A stretch of 64,000 nucleotides of DNA from Desulfobacula toluolica Tol2 (GCF_000307105.1 NC_018645.1:4970001-5034000); one strand, 5' to 3'; positions 19,513 to 28,443 are shown, numbered from the stretch's first letter. The notes: generated by a model not told the origin, from the sequence alone. Made by a program: numbers and translations.

Positions 19513-20679
19513 ATGGATAAACAGATGCATTTGAAAACCTATGATGATGTGCTGGAACTTTACCGGAACCAGAAAAAAATTTATGCAAAATTTTTAACCC
19601 CCCACCGGGTAATCTCCACCTGCCGTGTCAACGGCGGGCTGAGAGATGACATAAGCGTCCTGCTCAACCACCAGTCCTGTGAGCCCTGTAATCATATGGG
19701 CGCACATACCAAAAAAATTACCCAAGAGCCTGAAGCTTATCTGGAGCAGATCTGCACCCGGGAAGGACTGGACTGGCGGTATTGTGCCTGTCTGGGCACG
19801 GCTGCCAACATGAATTATGCCGCCATATACAAGGAGCAGTTTCAAAATCTCTGGGTGATGGCAGTTGCCACGGGCGGGGTGGAAGCCAATGCCGGGCGGG
19901 CGGGGGATGATGCGCATTATTATGAAAAAGACGGGGCCTGGGTCCATGTGGATGATATCGGCAAAACGCCAACACCTGGTACCATCAATATAATGATCTT
20001 TATCAATAAACCGTTAAACTGCGGTTCCATGGCCCGGGCCATTGTCACGGCCACTGAAGCCAAAACCGCAGTTCTCCAGGAATTAGCCGTGAATTCCCGG
20101 TATTCCGACGGTCTTGCCACAGGAACCGGGACAGACCAGATCGCTGTTGCCGCAAGATTAACTGATGAACCAGAACTGACAAGTGCAGGCAAGCATACCA
20201 AGCTTGGAGAACTTATCGGAAAAGCCGTTAAAAAAGCGGTTCGCAAGACCCTTTGCCTTCAGAATCGCCTGAGCCCGGAGGGTCAACGGTCAGTAAAGAT
20301 CCATATCGAACGGTTTGGAACAGATAAAAAAGAGATGATCCAGGGCATCTGCAGTCATTTAAATGATGACCTTGCCCGGCTGGCAAAGGATAATATTGAC
20401 AGCATCAACCGTGATCCCCTTATTGTGGCTGCAGTAGCAGCCTTGGTTCATCTCAGGGATAAATCCGCCTGGGGCATTTTGCCGGCAACCTGCATGAAGG
20501 AAATTTTTTCAAGCTTTGGAGCCCAGGTTGCCATGGCCGTGTCCGGCAGGACGGATCAAATAGAAACCTATCGACTAAAACTGTCGCAAAACCTGTCCAA
20601 CACCAGCGACAAGGCAATGCTGGCATTGATTTTCAAAGCACTTGCCATGGGATTTGAGGAAAAATGGAAAATCACTTAA
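19513..20679 (+). CDS. cbiZ: Adenosylcobinamide amidohydrolase (CbiZ)
   Basis: A protein of 388 residues with the CbiZ hallmarks: RVNGGLRDD near residue 38, NIMIFINKPL, ARAIVTATEAKTAVLQEL and ATGTGTDQIAVAA near 201. CbiZ cleaves the aminopropanol amide of adenosyl(pseudo)cobinamide to give adenosylcobyric acid, letting a cell salvage and remodel corrinoids. The C-terminal part, about residues 230-388, extends beyond the core domain. Its location strongly suggests the imported ligand of the island is a corrinoid. The ribosome-binding site is weak; an in-frame ATG four codons later is an alternative start. Overlaps the next gene by 16 bases. Confidence 0.85.
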   Translation: MDKQMHLKTYDDVLELYRNQKKIYAKFLTPHRVISTCRVNGGLRDDISVLLNHQSCEPCNHMGAHTKKITQEPEAYLEQICTREGLDWRYCACLGTAANMNYAAIYKEQFQNLWVMAVATGGVEANAGRAGDDAHYYEKDGAWVHVDDIGKTPTPGTINIMIFINKPLNCGSMARAIVTATEAKTAVLQELAVNSRYSDGLATGTGTDQIAVAARLTDEPELTSAGKHTKLGELIGKAVKKAVRKTLCLQNRLSPEGQRSVKIHIERFGTDKKEMIQGICSHLNDDLARLAKDNIDSINRDPLIVAAVAALVHLRDKSAWGILPATCMKEIFSSFGAQVAMAVSGRTDQIETYRLKLSQNLSNTSDKAMLALIFKALAMGFEEKWKIT

Positions 20680-22250
20680 ATACGGCGTTGATTCATCTGG
20701 ATGTGCGGTACAAAGATCCAAAGACCAATTGCCGGGAATTGATCCGGCTTAACCGGGAAGCAGCCGGGAACGGATCACAAATCATTGTGAATACGGAAAT
20801 GGGGATATCCGGGTATAGTTTTCAATCCAGGGAAGATATTTTTCCCTATACCCAAACAGATCGCGATGAGATCATAAGACAGATCAAAGAGATTGCCCGG
20901 GAATTTCGCTCCTATATCTGTCTGGGGTTTGCGGAAAAGGACCAGGAAAGCGCTCTTTTTTACAACACGGCCATGGTCATCGACCCGGTGGGTGAAATCA
21001 TTCTGAAATACCATAAGATCAATGCGGAAGCCAGGTGGGCCTGTCCGGGTGATCCGGTCCAGAATAATGTATTTGACACACCCTGGGCAAGAATAGGGGT
21101 ACTGATCTGCTCTGATACCTACCACAGCCTTATGCCCAGGCAGACAGCGCTCAAAGGGGCCGATCTCATCCTGGTGCCGGCCAACTGGCCTTCATCCGGG
21201 CTGGACCCCGAAGAATTATGGGCCATTCGTGCAAAAGAAAACGGGATCTATATTGCTGCGTGCAACAGGGGAGGCAAAGATCGGATGATGAGTTGTGAAA
21301 ACGCGCCTTCGGGCGTCTTTTCCCCTGCAGGAGAGACCCTCATATCCCTTTGCAGTAAAGAGTCGGCCATTGTCAACTGCCGCCTGCCCCTGACCCGGGG
21401 CAGACTTTCCGGAATCATCCGTCCTGATATCATGGCGGACCGAAATCCTTCAGCCTGGGGTCCCATCTATCTTGATATGCGCCATGTCGCCTATGGAGGC
21501 GGGGATCTGACCTCTTATTATGATCTTGCAACGCCGTCTCCTTTCCGGGTGATTTGCCATACTGCAATGGGGGACGACTTTTCGGAGCAGAATCTGTACA
21601 ACCGTGTAAAGGAACTTTCCAACACCCCTTTAAACGACTTTGTTCTCCTGGTTTTCCCACAGGTGGTTACAGCCGATCCGACAGACCTGGTTGCACGGCT
21701 TTCAGATGAGATTGCCCACAAAAAAACAGCGGTCTGCTTTAGTATCAACAATGGGCAAAACAGCCTTTTTCTTATTACGCCCTTGGCCGGTGCAGTGATG
21801 CATACCATTGACGGCAAAGGATACGGGACAGGCCCTGAAGGGATTTCCATTGTGGATACAGGCCCGGTCAGGCTTGGACTGTGCAGTCCTGAAGAGTTAC
21901 GCCACCCGGAAACAGGGGTGACCCATTCAAAATTGGGGTGTGACCTTTTGATCTCTTCCACGGGACACATAACGCCGGACAACCGGCAGGTATATGCTTG
22001 CCGGAGCCTGGATAAAATTTGTGTGGCGGTTGCCGGAAGCAATACCGCATTTATCTGCCAGCCGCCTGAAGGACACAACCGGTGGAAGGAATCTTTTGCG
22101 GAAACCCCGAACCTTTGCGAGGACAGGATCGATCTTGAAAAGATACGGGACAAGACCTTTCAGGACAGAATTGATTTTAAGACCCTGTTGAACAGCAACC
22201 CCACGCAAGCTGGGAAAAGCAACCGCCTTCAAGATGCCGGTTTTTTATGA
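20664..22250 (+). CDS. Carbon-nitrogen hydrolase (nitrilase superfamily) with duplicated, degenerate second domain
   Basis: A protein of 528 residues. The first half is a nitrilase fold with the triad visible: Glu in NTEMGISGYSF (about residue 45), Lys in KYHKIN (about 117) and Cys in VLICSDTYH (about 148). The second half, from about residue 285, repeats the fold loosely: VLLVFPQVV where the Glu motif should be, and LGLCSPEELRHPE where the Cys motif should be, so the Cys is kept but the Glu is not. These enzymes hydrolyse amides or nitriles. With CbiZ immediately upstream and overlapping, an amide on a corrinoid side chain is a plausible substrate; this is inference. GAGG precedes the ATG. 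Confidence 0.8.
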   Translation: MENHLNTALIHLDVRYKDPKTNCRELIRLNREAAGNGSQIIVNTEMGISGYSFQSREDIFPYTQTDRDEIIRQIKEIAREFRSYICLGFAEKDQESALFYNTAMVIDPVGEIILKYHKINAEARWACPGDPVQNNVFDTPWARIGVLICSDTYHSLMPRQTALKGADLILVPANWPSSGLDPEELWAIRAKENGIYIAACNRGGKDRMMSCENAPSGVFSPAGETLISLCSKESAIVNCRLPLTRGRLSGIIRPDIMADRNPSAWGPIYLDMRHVAYGGGDLTSYYDLATPSPFRVICHTAMGDDFSEQNLYNRVKELSNTPLNDFVLLVFPQVVTADPTDLVARLSDEIAHKKTAVCFSINNGQNSLFLITPLAGAVMHTIDGKGYGTGPEGISIVDTGPVRLGLCSPEELRHPETGVTHSKLGCDLLISSTGHITPDNRQVYACRSLDKICVAVAGSNTAFICQPPEGHNRWKESFAETPNLCEDRIDLEKIRDKTFQDRIDFKTLLNSNPTQAGKSNRLQDAGFL

Positions 22251-22701
22251 TGTTTTGAAAAAAGTACGCGCCTGGAACGGCTTTGTCCTGGCATTGGATC
22301 TTAAGAGCGTAAATCCGGTCAAGGCTGCCCGGTTGGTCCTGGAACAGGATATGGCAGGCTCGGTTTATTTTTTCATTTCCAGACCCAAGGCTGTGGCAAT
22401 GGCCAAGCAAATCAAATCCCTGGATACTGATCTCATGATTTCCATTGATTTACTCAATTGTTGGCAAATCATGGAGGTGCCCGAATTTGTCATCAAGGCA
22501 TTGGATGCAGATGCCGTATTTGCTTCGGAGTGGTTTTTCCCCCGGCATGAATTTTCAGAAACAAGTCAGGCCAATGCCCAGGTTCAGGTGTATCTTTGAG
22601 GTAATCACGACCTTCCCGCCAGGATGAAACGAGCCGCTGCACTGTGTGCCCATGTAATTTCCTGTGACCGGCCTGAAATTTTGCTGGACCATATTCAATA
22701 G
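22234..22701 (+). pseudogene. Glycerophosphodiester phosphodiesterase (GDPD) remnant with in-frame TGA
   Basis: The frame starting at 22234 encodes a TIM-barrel segment (FVLALDLKS, then FFISRPKAVAMAKQIKSLD), stops at TGA 22597-22599, and continues in the same frame with GNHDLPARMKRAA, ALCAHVISCDRPEILLDHI to a TAG at 22699. Read through, the join VYL-(stop)-GNHDLP resembles the GDPD C-terminal pattern V-x-V-W-T-V-N-D...GxIxDRPexLL, where a Trp is expected at the TGA. The N-terminal catalytic region (HRG and the Glu/Asp metal ligands) is absent, the frame instead running into the amidase gene. Most likely a truncated, decayed gene; selenocysteine is less likely. Confidence 0.6.
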
Positions 22702-22825
22702 CTTCCTCATGATCTATGTGGCAAATAAGGGACACGGCATGCAGGCTGTCCCGCTCCCTGGCCGCTTTTGCTCCTGTGGTTCTCCATGGATGTCTCCTGA
22801 AAGGATTATGCTTTTACTATTGTTT
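22702..22825. other. Intergenic, convergent, no gene seen
   Basis: Between the GDPD remnant and the M24 peptidase, whose 3' ends face each other. No convincing hairpin terminator or gene is seen. Confidence 0.5.
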
Positions 22826-24016
22826 TTAAGATATGCGGATCAACGCCTGGTCCGTTAATGTAAGCCGCTCAATTCCTTTTGAGGTGACCCTGTAATCATC
22901 TTCGATACCGACGATTCCCTTGCCGGGAAAAACAAATTTAGGCTCAAGGGCGAATACCATGCCTTCCTGTATGGGTGCTTTAAAGCCTGGAGCCATAACC
23001 GGAAGCTCATCAATCTCAAGGCCTATACCATGCCCTACAAATTTAACCTTACCCTGGCCATATCCCATGAAATTTTCTTCAAATCCGTTCTTGCGGGCTA
23101 TGGAATGGGCCCTTTCATAGAGTCGGGCACAGGGGATGCCTGGCTGAACTTCAGCTTCGAGTGTTTCTAAAATTTTTTTACTGCACTCATAGGCCCTTGC
23201 CAAATCATCTTCCAGATCACCCATCACAAGGGTTCGGGTCTGATCACTGAAATACCCGTTCACGCCCACCCCATAATCAATGTAGATCGGCTCATTTTTT
23301 TTAACACGTCCAAATCCGGCTCCCTGGGGCATGGCCGGGGTGTTACCTGGACCACCTGCCGTGGTTTCACCGGATGAAACCACGGCCCCGCTTTCTCCTG
23401 ATAGTACATGGGCATGGGTCATCTCCTGGTTCCACCCGCGCATGCGCATAATCCCCATATGGCCTTCCTTCCTGGCCAGGCAGTAAAGAAGGCCATCAAT
23501 TTCAAGTTCAGTCATGCCTTCTCGAATCAATTGTTGAATTTCCTGGTATCCTTTGTCCAGAATAGCGGTGGCCCGCTGTATTTGATTCACCTCATAGGGA
23601 GTTTTGATTGTTCTCAATTTTCGTATGCCAGGGGAAATATCAACAAAATCTATCCGCGGGAATTTTTTTTGAAACCAGAGATACTGGGCCGTTGGAAGAA
23701 CATCCAACTCAAAGCCCACTCGCTTGAGCATGCCATGGCCATGGCCTGCCAAAATCGGCAATATCCCGCCACGTCCCTGTATTTCAAAGATTGCTTGGAT
23801 CGCAGATTCATTCCGGGCCCGCTGAAAACTTTTTATCACCATTAACAGCGGTTGCCCTTCACAAGGCACAAACAATATCGCGCGCTGAAGCGTACCGCTC
23901 AAATAATACAAATCAACGTTCTGAAGAACAAAGGCTCCATCCAGATCTTTGGATGTCAGCCATTTTTGAAACTTTTTAATTCGGGCATAAATCTGAGATT
24001 TCGGGACCAGCTCCAA
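22826..24016 (-). CDS. M24-family metallopeptidase, Xaa-Pro dipeptidase/aminopeptidase-like
   Basis: A protein of 396 residues with a creatinase-type N-terminal domain and a pita-bread domain. Metal ligands are seen in YIDYGVGVNGYFSDQTRT (two Asp), GHGIGLEIDELP (His), FALEPKFVFP (Glu) and GIEDDYRV (Glu). Such enzymes remove or cleave Xaa-Pro dipeptides in the cytoplasm with two divalent metals. The best start appears to be a TTG at 24016; no in-frame ATG precedes residue 1. A good GGAGG lies farther upstream but leads into a short out-of-frame ATG reading. Confidence 0.85.
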   Translation of the reverse strand: MELVPKSQIYARIKKFQKWLTSKDLDGAFVLQNVDLYYLSGTLQRAILFVPCEGQPLLMVIKSFQRARNESAIQAIFEIQGRGGILPILAGHGHGMLKRVGFELDVLPTAQYLWFQKKFPRIDFVDISPGIRKLRTIKTPYEVNQIQRATAILDKGYQEIQQLIREGMTELEIDGLLYCLARKEGHMGIMRMRGWNQEMTHAHVLSGESGAVVSSGETTAGGPGNTPAMPQGAGFGRVKKNEPIYIDYGVGVNGYFSDQTRTLVMGDLEDDLARAYECSKKILETLEAEVQPGIPCARLYERAHSIARKNGFEENFMGYGQGKVKFVGHGIGLEIDELPVMAPGFKAPIQEGMVFALEPKFVFPGKGIVGIEDDYRVTSKGIERLTLTDQALIRIS

Positions 24017-24101
24017 CCCGTTTTCCGATAAGCCACCTTCTTCTGCTATTATATTCCTCCATATTAAGTTGTGAACAGTTCAAAAAGGAAAATTATTTTT
24101 C

Positions 24102-24269
24102 TTAATCAATTCCCATCTGCTTTTCAACTTTGGCAATTTCTATTAGCAGATCTTTTTTTTCTTCAGGTGTCAACTCCGGGGAAGACAATTTTTTTTGCAG
24201 TCCCAAAAGGATCATCTCTTCCCTGTATTCATAGCAGGTGTATTTTCCACCGGTTTTTGGTTTTTCCAT
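24102..24269 (-). CDS. Small conserved-looking protein, 55 residues, unknown
   Basis: An ATG preceded by AGGAAGAG at good spacing opens a 55-residue frame: MEKPKTGGKYTCYEYREEM, a basic/acidic helical stretch (LQKKLSSPELTPEEKKDLL), and an end at QMGID. Charge pattern, codon use and the ribosome-binding site all look like a real gene, probably helical and cytoplasmic. It lies between the M24 peptidase and the rRNA methyltransferase, all on the minus strand. Function not recognised. Confidence 0.6.
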   Translation of the reverse strand: MEKPKTGGKYTCYEYREEMILLGLQKKLSSPELTPEEKKDLLIEIAKVEKQMGID

Positions 24270-24342
24270 TGTTTGAACTCTTCCTGTCTTATTAAATCCT
24301 GGTCTGGTTTTAATCCTGGTATTATTGAATCCTGGTACGGTC

Positions 24343-25548
24343 TTAATACAGGTCGTATTTTACAAGTTTGCCGTCAAGGCCCCCGATTTTCAACGGACGT
24401 TTCCAGGAAGGGGAAAGGGGAACTTTTTTAATGTATTTGGGTTCTCCAAAATAGACAAAGGCTTTTGAATTTTTGCACCTGTTTTTCAAAAAAAGCCCCA
24501 GATTTTGATAAAACTCGTTAAGGTTTTGATCTTTTCCCATCCTGATACCATAGGGTGGATTGGTTATGATCACACTGTCTTCTATGGCGTCTATATCCTG
24601 GAAATCCTTTAGTTCAATGTTGATTTCACTGCCGAAATGAAGTCCCATAATATTGGTTCTTGCGGCATTCACCGAATGTTCGGACACATCACTTCCCAAA
24701 ATCATGTTTGCTTTTAATTCCCTGAAATTATCCCGGGACTCTTGTTTAATCCGTTCCCATAAATCGGCATTAAAATCAGGCAGCCGCTCAAACCCGAACC
24801 GGGTTCTGAACACCTGTGCAGGTATCCTGCTATAGGCCATGAGGGCTTCACACAAAAGGGTGCCTGATCCGCACATGGGATCGTATAAAGGGACGGTTCC
24901 ATCCCATTCGGAAAGCCGGATAATGGATGCGGCAACTGTTTCCTGCATGGGAGCGGATACGGATTCTTCCCTGTAACCGCGTTTGTGCAACGCCCCGCCA
25001 GATGCATCAATAGACAAGGTGGCCATGTTTCTGTGAAGGTGCAGATTAATAATGATATAAGGGTCTTTTGCATCCACACTGGGTCTTTTATTAGACCTGT
25101 CCCTGAAATAATCGGCTATAGCATCTTTGATCCGCAATCCTGCAAAATTGGAGTGTGTAATTTCCGATTCAGACACATTGGCCACAATGGAAAATGTTTT
25201 TTTAGGGGTTAAAAACTCTTCCCATCTTATTTTTTTGGCAGCCTTATACAGTTCATCCTTGTCATGGGCTTCAAACAAAACAAGTGGTGCCAGAACCCTT
25301 GAGACAAGTCGTGAAAAATAAGTGATCCGATAAAAATCCTTTTTGGATGCACAAAACCATATCCCTCTGAAAACCGGTTGTAAATTATAGGCTCCCAGCT
25401 CTTTGAGTTCTTTTATGGCAATGTCTTTTATACTTTCGGCAACCTGGGCAAAATATTGTGACTCTTTTTCGTATAAATACGCAAGTTTTGCCTGTCGTCT
25501 TGTCTTGCCTTTTCCTTTTTGAAGGATGCTTTTTTTACCTGTATTCAA
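24343..25548 (-). CDS. THUMP-domain class I RNA methyltransferase (RlmL/RlmKL-like)
   Basis: A protein of 401 residues. The N-terminal part is a THUMP-like RNA-binding domain, preceded by a Lys/Arg-rich tail (KKSILQKGKGKTRRQAK). The methyltransferase part has DPMCGSGTLLCEALMAY near residue 215 as the SAM-binding motif and the catalytic NPPYG near 332. The IDASGGALHKRGYR segment is typical of bacterial RlmL-type N2-guanine 23S rRNA methyltransferases. Only the RlmL half is present, without the RlmK domain. Confidence 0.85.
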   Translation of the reverse strand: MNTGKKSILQKGKGKTRRQAKLAYLYEKESQYFAQVAESIKDIAIKELKELGAYNLQPVFRGIWFCASKKDFYRITYFSRLVSRVLAPLVLFEAHDKDELYKAAKKIRWEEFLTPKKTFSIVANVSESEITHSNFAGLRIKDAIADYFRDRSNKRPSVDAKDPYIIINLHLHRNMATLSIDASGGALHKRGYREESVSAPMQETVAASIIRLSEWDGTVPLYDPMCGSGTLLCEALMAYSRIPAQVFRTRFGFERLPDFNADLWERIKQESRDNFRELKANMILGSDVSEHSVNAARTNIMGLHFGSEINIELKDFQDIDAIEDSVIITNPPYGIRMGKDQNLNEFYQNLGLFLKNRCKNSKAFVYFGEPKYIKKVPLSPSWKRPLKIGGLDGKLVKYDLY

Positions 25549-25644
25549 CTTTTAAATCCTCTGATTATTCAATACATAACAAACAGGCGAGAGTATATCA
25601 GGATTCCATCAGTTTTAAAATATCCTGCACAAAAATAAAAAAGT

Positions 25645-26787
25645 TTAATGTTCCAGTTTTAATAAAAACGGGATGGCACAAAATCCGATCAACGCACTCA
25701 CGACGAACATGTTCTCAAGACCTGCAATATCACCAATGATACCGGCAAAAAAAACGGCAATGGATCTGACGGCAAAAGAGATCATCATAAACAGACCATT
25801 GGCTGCCGAAGGATTGAATTTTGCGTTTTCCTGGATGATGGCCAGCATGACAGGTGTGGTTGAAAGAACGGTAAATCCCGTTATAACCAGCATAACAATT
25901 TTCAGGATGCCTGTTGTAAAAACAAAGAACAGAATGGCAACAGGTGCAATGGTCAATACCCAGAACAAGACCCTCTGCCGTCCCAGCCAGTCACTGAGCG
26001 TTCCGGCACTTAAAACGCCTGCCACACCAAACGCCTCATACAATGCAAGGGCTGCGCCTCCATACCATAGGCTTCCTGTTTGTCTTTCTACAAAAACAGT
26101 GAGAAAAACCCCCATGGATGCGTGCATAAAGGATCGTGCCGTTAAAATACCGGACAGGGGAATCATCACATGCTTGATTTCATCATAGGTTGATTTTAAA
26201 GATCCGCTTTTTTTGATCCTGATTTTTTCTTCTTCTTTTTCAAGAGTAAAATAGAGCAGGACAGAGGTAAAAAAAGCAAATCCCATAACAGCATAAAAAT
26301 GATCAGCTCCCAGTAAAGATACTGCCAGGATTGCAAACATGGGCCCTATGGTTCGAGCGGTTTCTCCGCCCGTCATAAAAACACTCATACCGAGTCCCTT
26401 GCTTTTCCCGGAATATTTTGCAACCAGAACAGGTGACGGGACATGATAAAACGCCACGCTGATTCCTGCAAAAAAAACAAGAACAAGCAGCAGAGAATAT
26501 GATGAGGTATTTAAAATAAGGCTCATTGGAATTGCCGTAAGAGTTGGTGAAAGCACAACCATCCATCTTGCCAGACCCTTATTGTCTGCAAACAGCCCGA
26601 TAACGGGATTGAGCAGTGCCGGAATCTGCATAACCGTTGACAGCAAACCGGCCTGGCTTAAGGTCAGTGAAAGTTTTTCTATGATCAAAGGCAGTAAAGG
26701 GGCAAGGAAACTTGTATATGCATCATGGATAAAATGTGAGAAGGCCACTAATGTTACCCGGCCTGTTTGGAAGTTTTTAGTTTTCAT
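25645..26787 (-). CDS. MFS transporter, Fsr (fosmidomycin-resistance)-like
   Basis: About 380 residues with twelve hydrophobic segments. The N-terminus VTLVAFSHFIHDAYTSFLAPLLPLI and the FAGISVAFYHVPSPVLVAKYSG segment resemble Fsr-type drug/H+ antiporters. The start is uncertain: the ATG at 26787 gives the usual N-terminus, while an in-frame ATG at 26841 would add 18 residues; neither has a strong ribosome-binding site. Substrate unknown. It is divergent from the reductase gene at 27070. Confidence 0.8.
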   Translation of the reverse strand: MKTKNFQTGRVTLVAFSHFIHDAYTSFLAPLLPLIIEKLSLTLSQAGLLSTVMQIPALLNPVIGLFADNKGLARWMVVLSPTLTAIPMSLILNTSSYSLLLVLVFFAGISVAFYHVPSPVLVAKYSGKSKGLGMSVFMTGGETARTIGPMFAILAVSLLGADHFYAVMGFAFFTSVLLYFTLEKEEEKIRIKKSGSLKSTYDEIKHVMIPLSGILTARSFMHASMGVFLTVFVERQTGSLWYGGAALALYEAFGVAGVLSAGTLSDWLGRQRVLFWVLTIAPVAILFFVFTTGILKIVMLVITGFTVLSTTPVMLAIIQENAKFNPSAANGLFMMISFAVRSIAVFFAGIIGDIAGLENMFVVSALIGFCAIPFLLKLEH

Positions 26788-26860
26788 GCCGGCATAGGTA
26801 GCAAATTTATTTATGAAAGTAAAAAGATTTATAACCGGCATTTTTATCTGATTTTCAAAT

Positions 26861-26970
26861 CACTGCCACGGTCAGACCTGGCAATTTTATACAAAAATCT
26901 GCTCACCTTGGTTTGTCCACAAAAAAAATTGAAAGTCTCTGTTTGGCTTTTTAAAGATTTTCATAGAAAA
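26861..26970 (+). repeat. Dispersed leader-type repeat, copy D
   Basis: Starts CACTGCCACGGTCAG; the right half GTCCACAAAAAAAATTGAAAG, TCTCTGTTTGGCTTTTTAAAG and ATTTTCATAGAAAA matches copy B position by position with scattered changes. It lies in the divergent intergenic region and points towards the gene at 27070. Confidence 0.7.
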
Positions 26971-27069
26971 TTTATAAAAAATTTGGACATTAAACAAAAT
27001 TCTGATAGATTATAAACATACGGATCATTAACAGCTTCCAATCATTAAAATTATCTAAGGATGATGGAT

Positions 27070-28062
27070 ATGGATAATCTTTCATACAATGCATTGATTG
27101 TTGAAGAAATTAAAAAAAATGAATTCGCGCAGCAGGTAAAAAAGGCCTTTATAAATGACCTGCCGGATAACGAGGTTCTGATTCGGGTCTGTTATTCTTC
27201 TTTGAATTATAAGGATGCATTGTCAGCCACTGGCAATCGCGGCGTCACAAAACAATACCCTCATACTCCAGGAATTGATGCGGCCGGCATTGTTGAAAAA
27301 AGCTGTATTGACACGATTAAAAAAGGAGAAAAGGTCATTGTGACAAGTTATGATCTGGGCATGAACACGCCCGGAGGTTTTGGGCAGTATATTCGTGTGC
27401 CAGGAGCCTGGGTGGTCAAACTGCCGGATGGGCTGAGCCTGAAGCAGAGCATGATATGGGGAACGGCCGGATTGACCGCCGGCATGTCTGTTTTTAAACT
27501 GATACAAACCATACGGCCCGAACATGGGGACATTCTTGTCACAGGTGCCACGGGAGGAGTTGGAAGCCTTACATCAGGTATTTTATCCCTTCTTGGATAT
27601 TCAGTAACCGCTGTCTCCGGAAAAACAGACACCAGTTTGCTGGACAAGCTGGGCGTTAAAACCGTCATTGCCAGAAAAGAGTTTCTTAAAAACACAGCTC
27701 AGACCATTTTAAAGCCGAGATGGGCCGGTGTTATTGACACTGTGGGCGGTGAAATCCTGGCAGCTGCCATAAAATCAACTAAAACCGGCGGCATTGTTAC
27801 CTGCTGCGGAAATGTGGCATCACCGGATCTGCCTATCAATGTATTTCCGTTTATTTTAAGGGGGGTTTCCCTCCTGGGGATAAATTCACAAACTTGCCCC
27901 ATGGAATTTAGATTAAAAATCTGGGAAAAACTAGGTTCAGACTGGAAATTTGATTATCTTGAAAAAATTTATGAGGAAATCTCTCTGGATAAAGTAACAG
28001 ATAAAATCAAACTGATTTTAAAAGGAGGGCTTACAGGAAGAACCCTTTTAAATTTGGATTAA
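27070..28062 (+). CDS. YhdH/YhfP-family zinc-independent quinone/acrylyl-CoA-type reductase
   Basis: About 330 residues of the medium-chain dehydrogenase/reductase superfamily. RVCYSSLNYKDALSATGN near residue 42, HTPGIDAAGIVE and the dinucleotide-binding VTGATGGVGSLTSGILSLLGY near 157-177 are YhdH/YhfP/AcuI hallmarks, and the Cys/His zinc ligands of classical alcohol dehydrogenases are lacking. Family members reduce quinones or acryloyl-CoA with NADPH. The ATG at 27070 has AAGG at good spacing; in-frame ATGs at 27061 and 27064 lie too close to it. Physiological substrate unknown. Confidence 0.82.
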   Translation: MDNLSYNALIVEEIKKNEFAQQVKKAFINDLPDNEVLIRVCYSSLNYKDALSATGNRGVTKQYPHTPGIDAAGIVEKSCIDTIKKGEKVIVTSYDLGMNTPGGFGQYIRVPGAWVVKLPDGLSLKQSMIWGTAGLTAGMSVFKLIQTIRPEHGDILVTGATGGVGSLTSGILSLLGYSVTAVSGKTDTSLLDKLGVKTVIARKEFLKNTAQTILKPRWAGVIDTVGGEILAAAIKSTKTGGIVTCCGNVASPDLPINVFPFILRGVSLLGINSQTCPMEFRLKIWEKLGSDWKFDYLEKIYEEISLDKVTDKIKLILKGGLTGRTLLNLD

Positions 28063-28146
28063 ATTAAATTAAAGTTTTGTTTTAGCTTGTCTATTATGAC
28101 AAATTAATATTTAATGTTCGTCAAGCTTCGTGTTTTAATAATTTGG

Positions 28147-28235
28147 TAAAGGCAAACCTGGTATTTCTCATTTGTTTGCCCACAACAAAACATGAAAATT
28201 ATTGTTTTGATTTTTAAAGACTTTTATATGAAAAA
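28147..28235 (+). repeat. Dispersed leader-type repeat, copy E
   Basis: GGCAAACCTGGTATTTCTC then TTTGCCCACAACAAAACATG matches copy B closely, with a GGCAAA/TTTGCC stem. The right stem is weakened (ATGAAAATTA with AAAGACTTTTAT). It ends about 22 bases before the next gene. Confidence 0.75.
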
Positions 28236-28257
28236 TTAAATCCAAAAGGAGGATGTT

Positions 28258-28443
28258 ATGACTACCCCACAACATTGCCCAGGTTTTGAACAGTTTAAAA
28301 GCTTAAAATCCTTTACATGTAATTGCCCCAAATGCAACACGCCAAAAGAAATTTTTTCAGATGAGTTTGATAAACCCCATAAATGTGACAATTGCGGTGA
28401 GGAGATAGATTTTACCTCCTGCACCTATGATGCCGGCAACTAA
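28258..28443 (+). CDS. Small zinc-ribbon protein
   Basis: A protein of 61 residues preceded by a strong AAAGGAGG. It contains CPGFEQ, CNCPKCNTPKE and CDNCGEE, that is two Cys-x-x-Cys pairs spaced as a zinc ribbon or rubredoxin-like knuckle, with extra Cys at both ends. FMN- or DNA-binding domains are absent. The composition suggests a cytoplasmic metal-binding or redox accessory protein. Monocistronic: a repeat element precedes it and a hairpin follows it. Confidence 0.75.
   Translation: MTTPQHCPGFEQFKSLKSFTCNCPKCNTPKEIFSDEFDKPHKCDNCGEEIDFTSCTYDAGN

Noticed and set aside
22597-22599. TGA as selenocysteine codon in the GDPD frame
   Set aside because: No clear SECIS hairpin follows, the catalytic N-terminus is missing, and the TGA sits where Trp is expected; a pseudogene is simpler.
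22493-22735. Minus-strand frame with KLHGHT that looks like a QueD/6-pyruvoyl-tetrahydropterin synthase relic
   Set aside because: Only the HGH part matches; the plus strand of the same DNA encodes a much better GDPD C-terminus, so this is an antisense coincidence.
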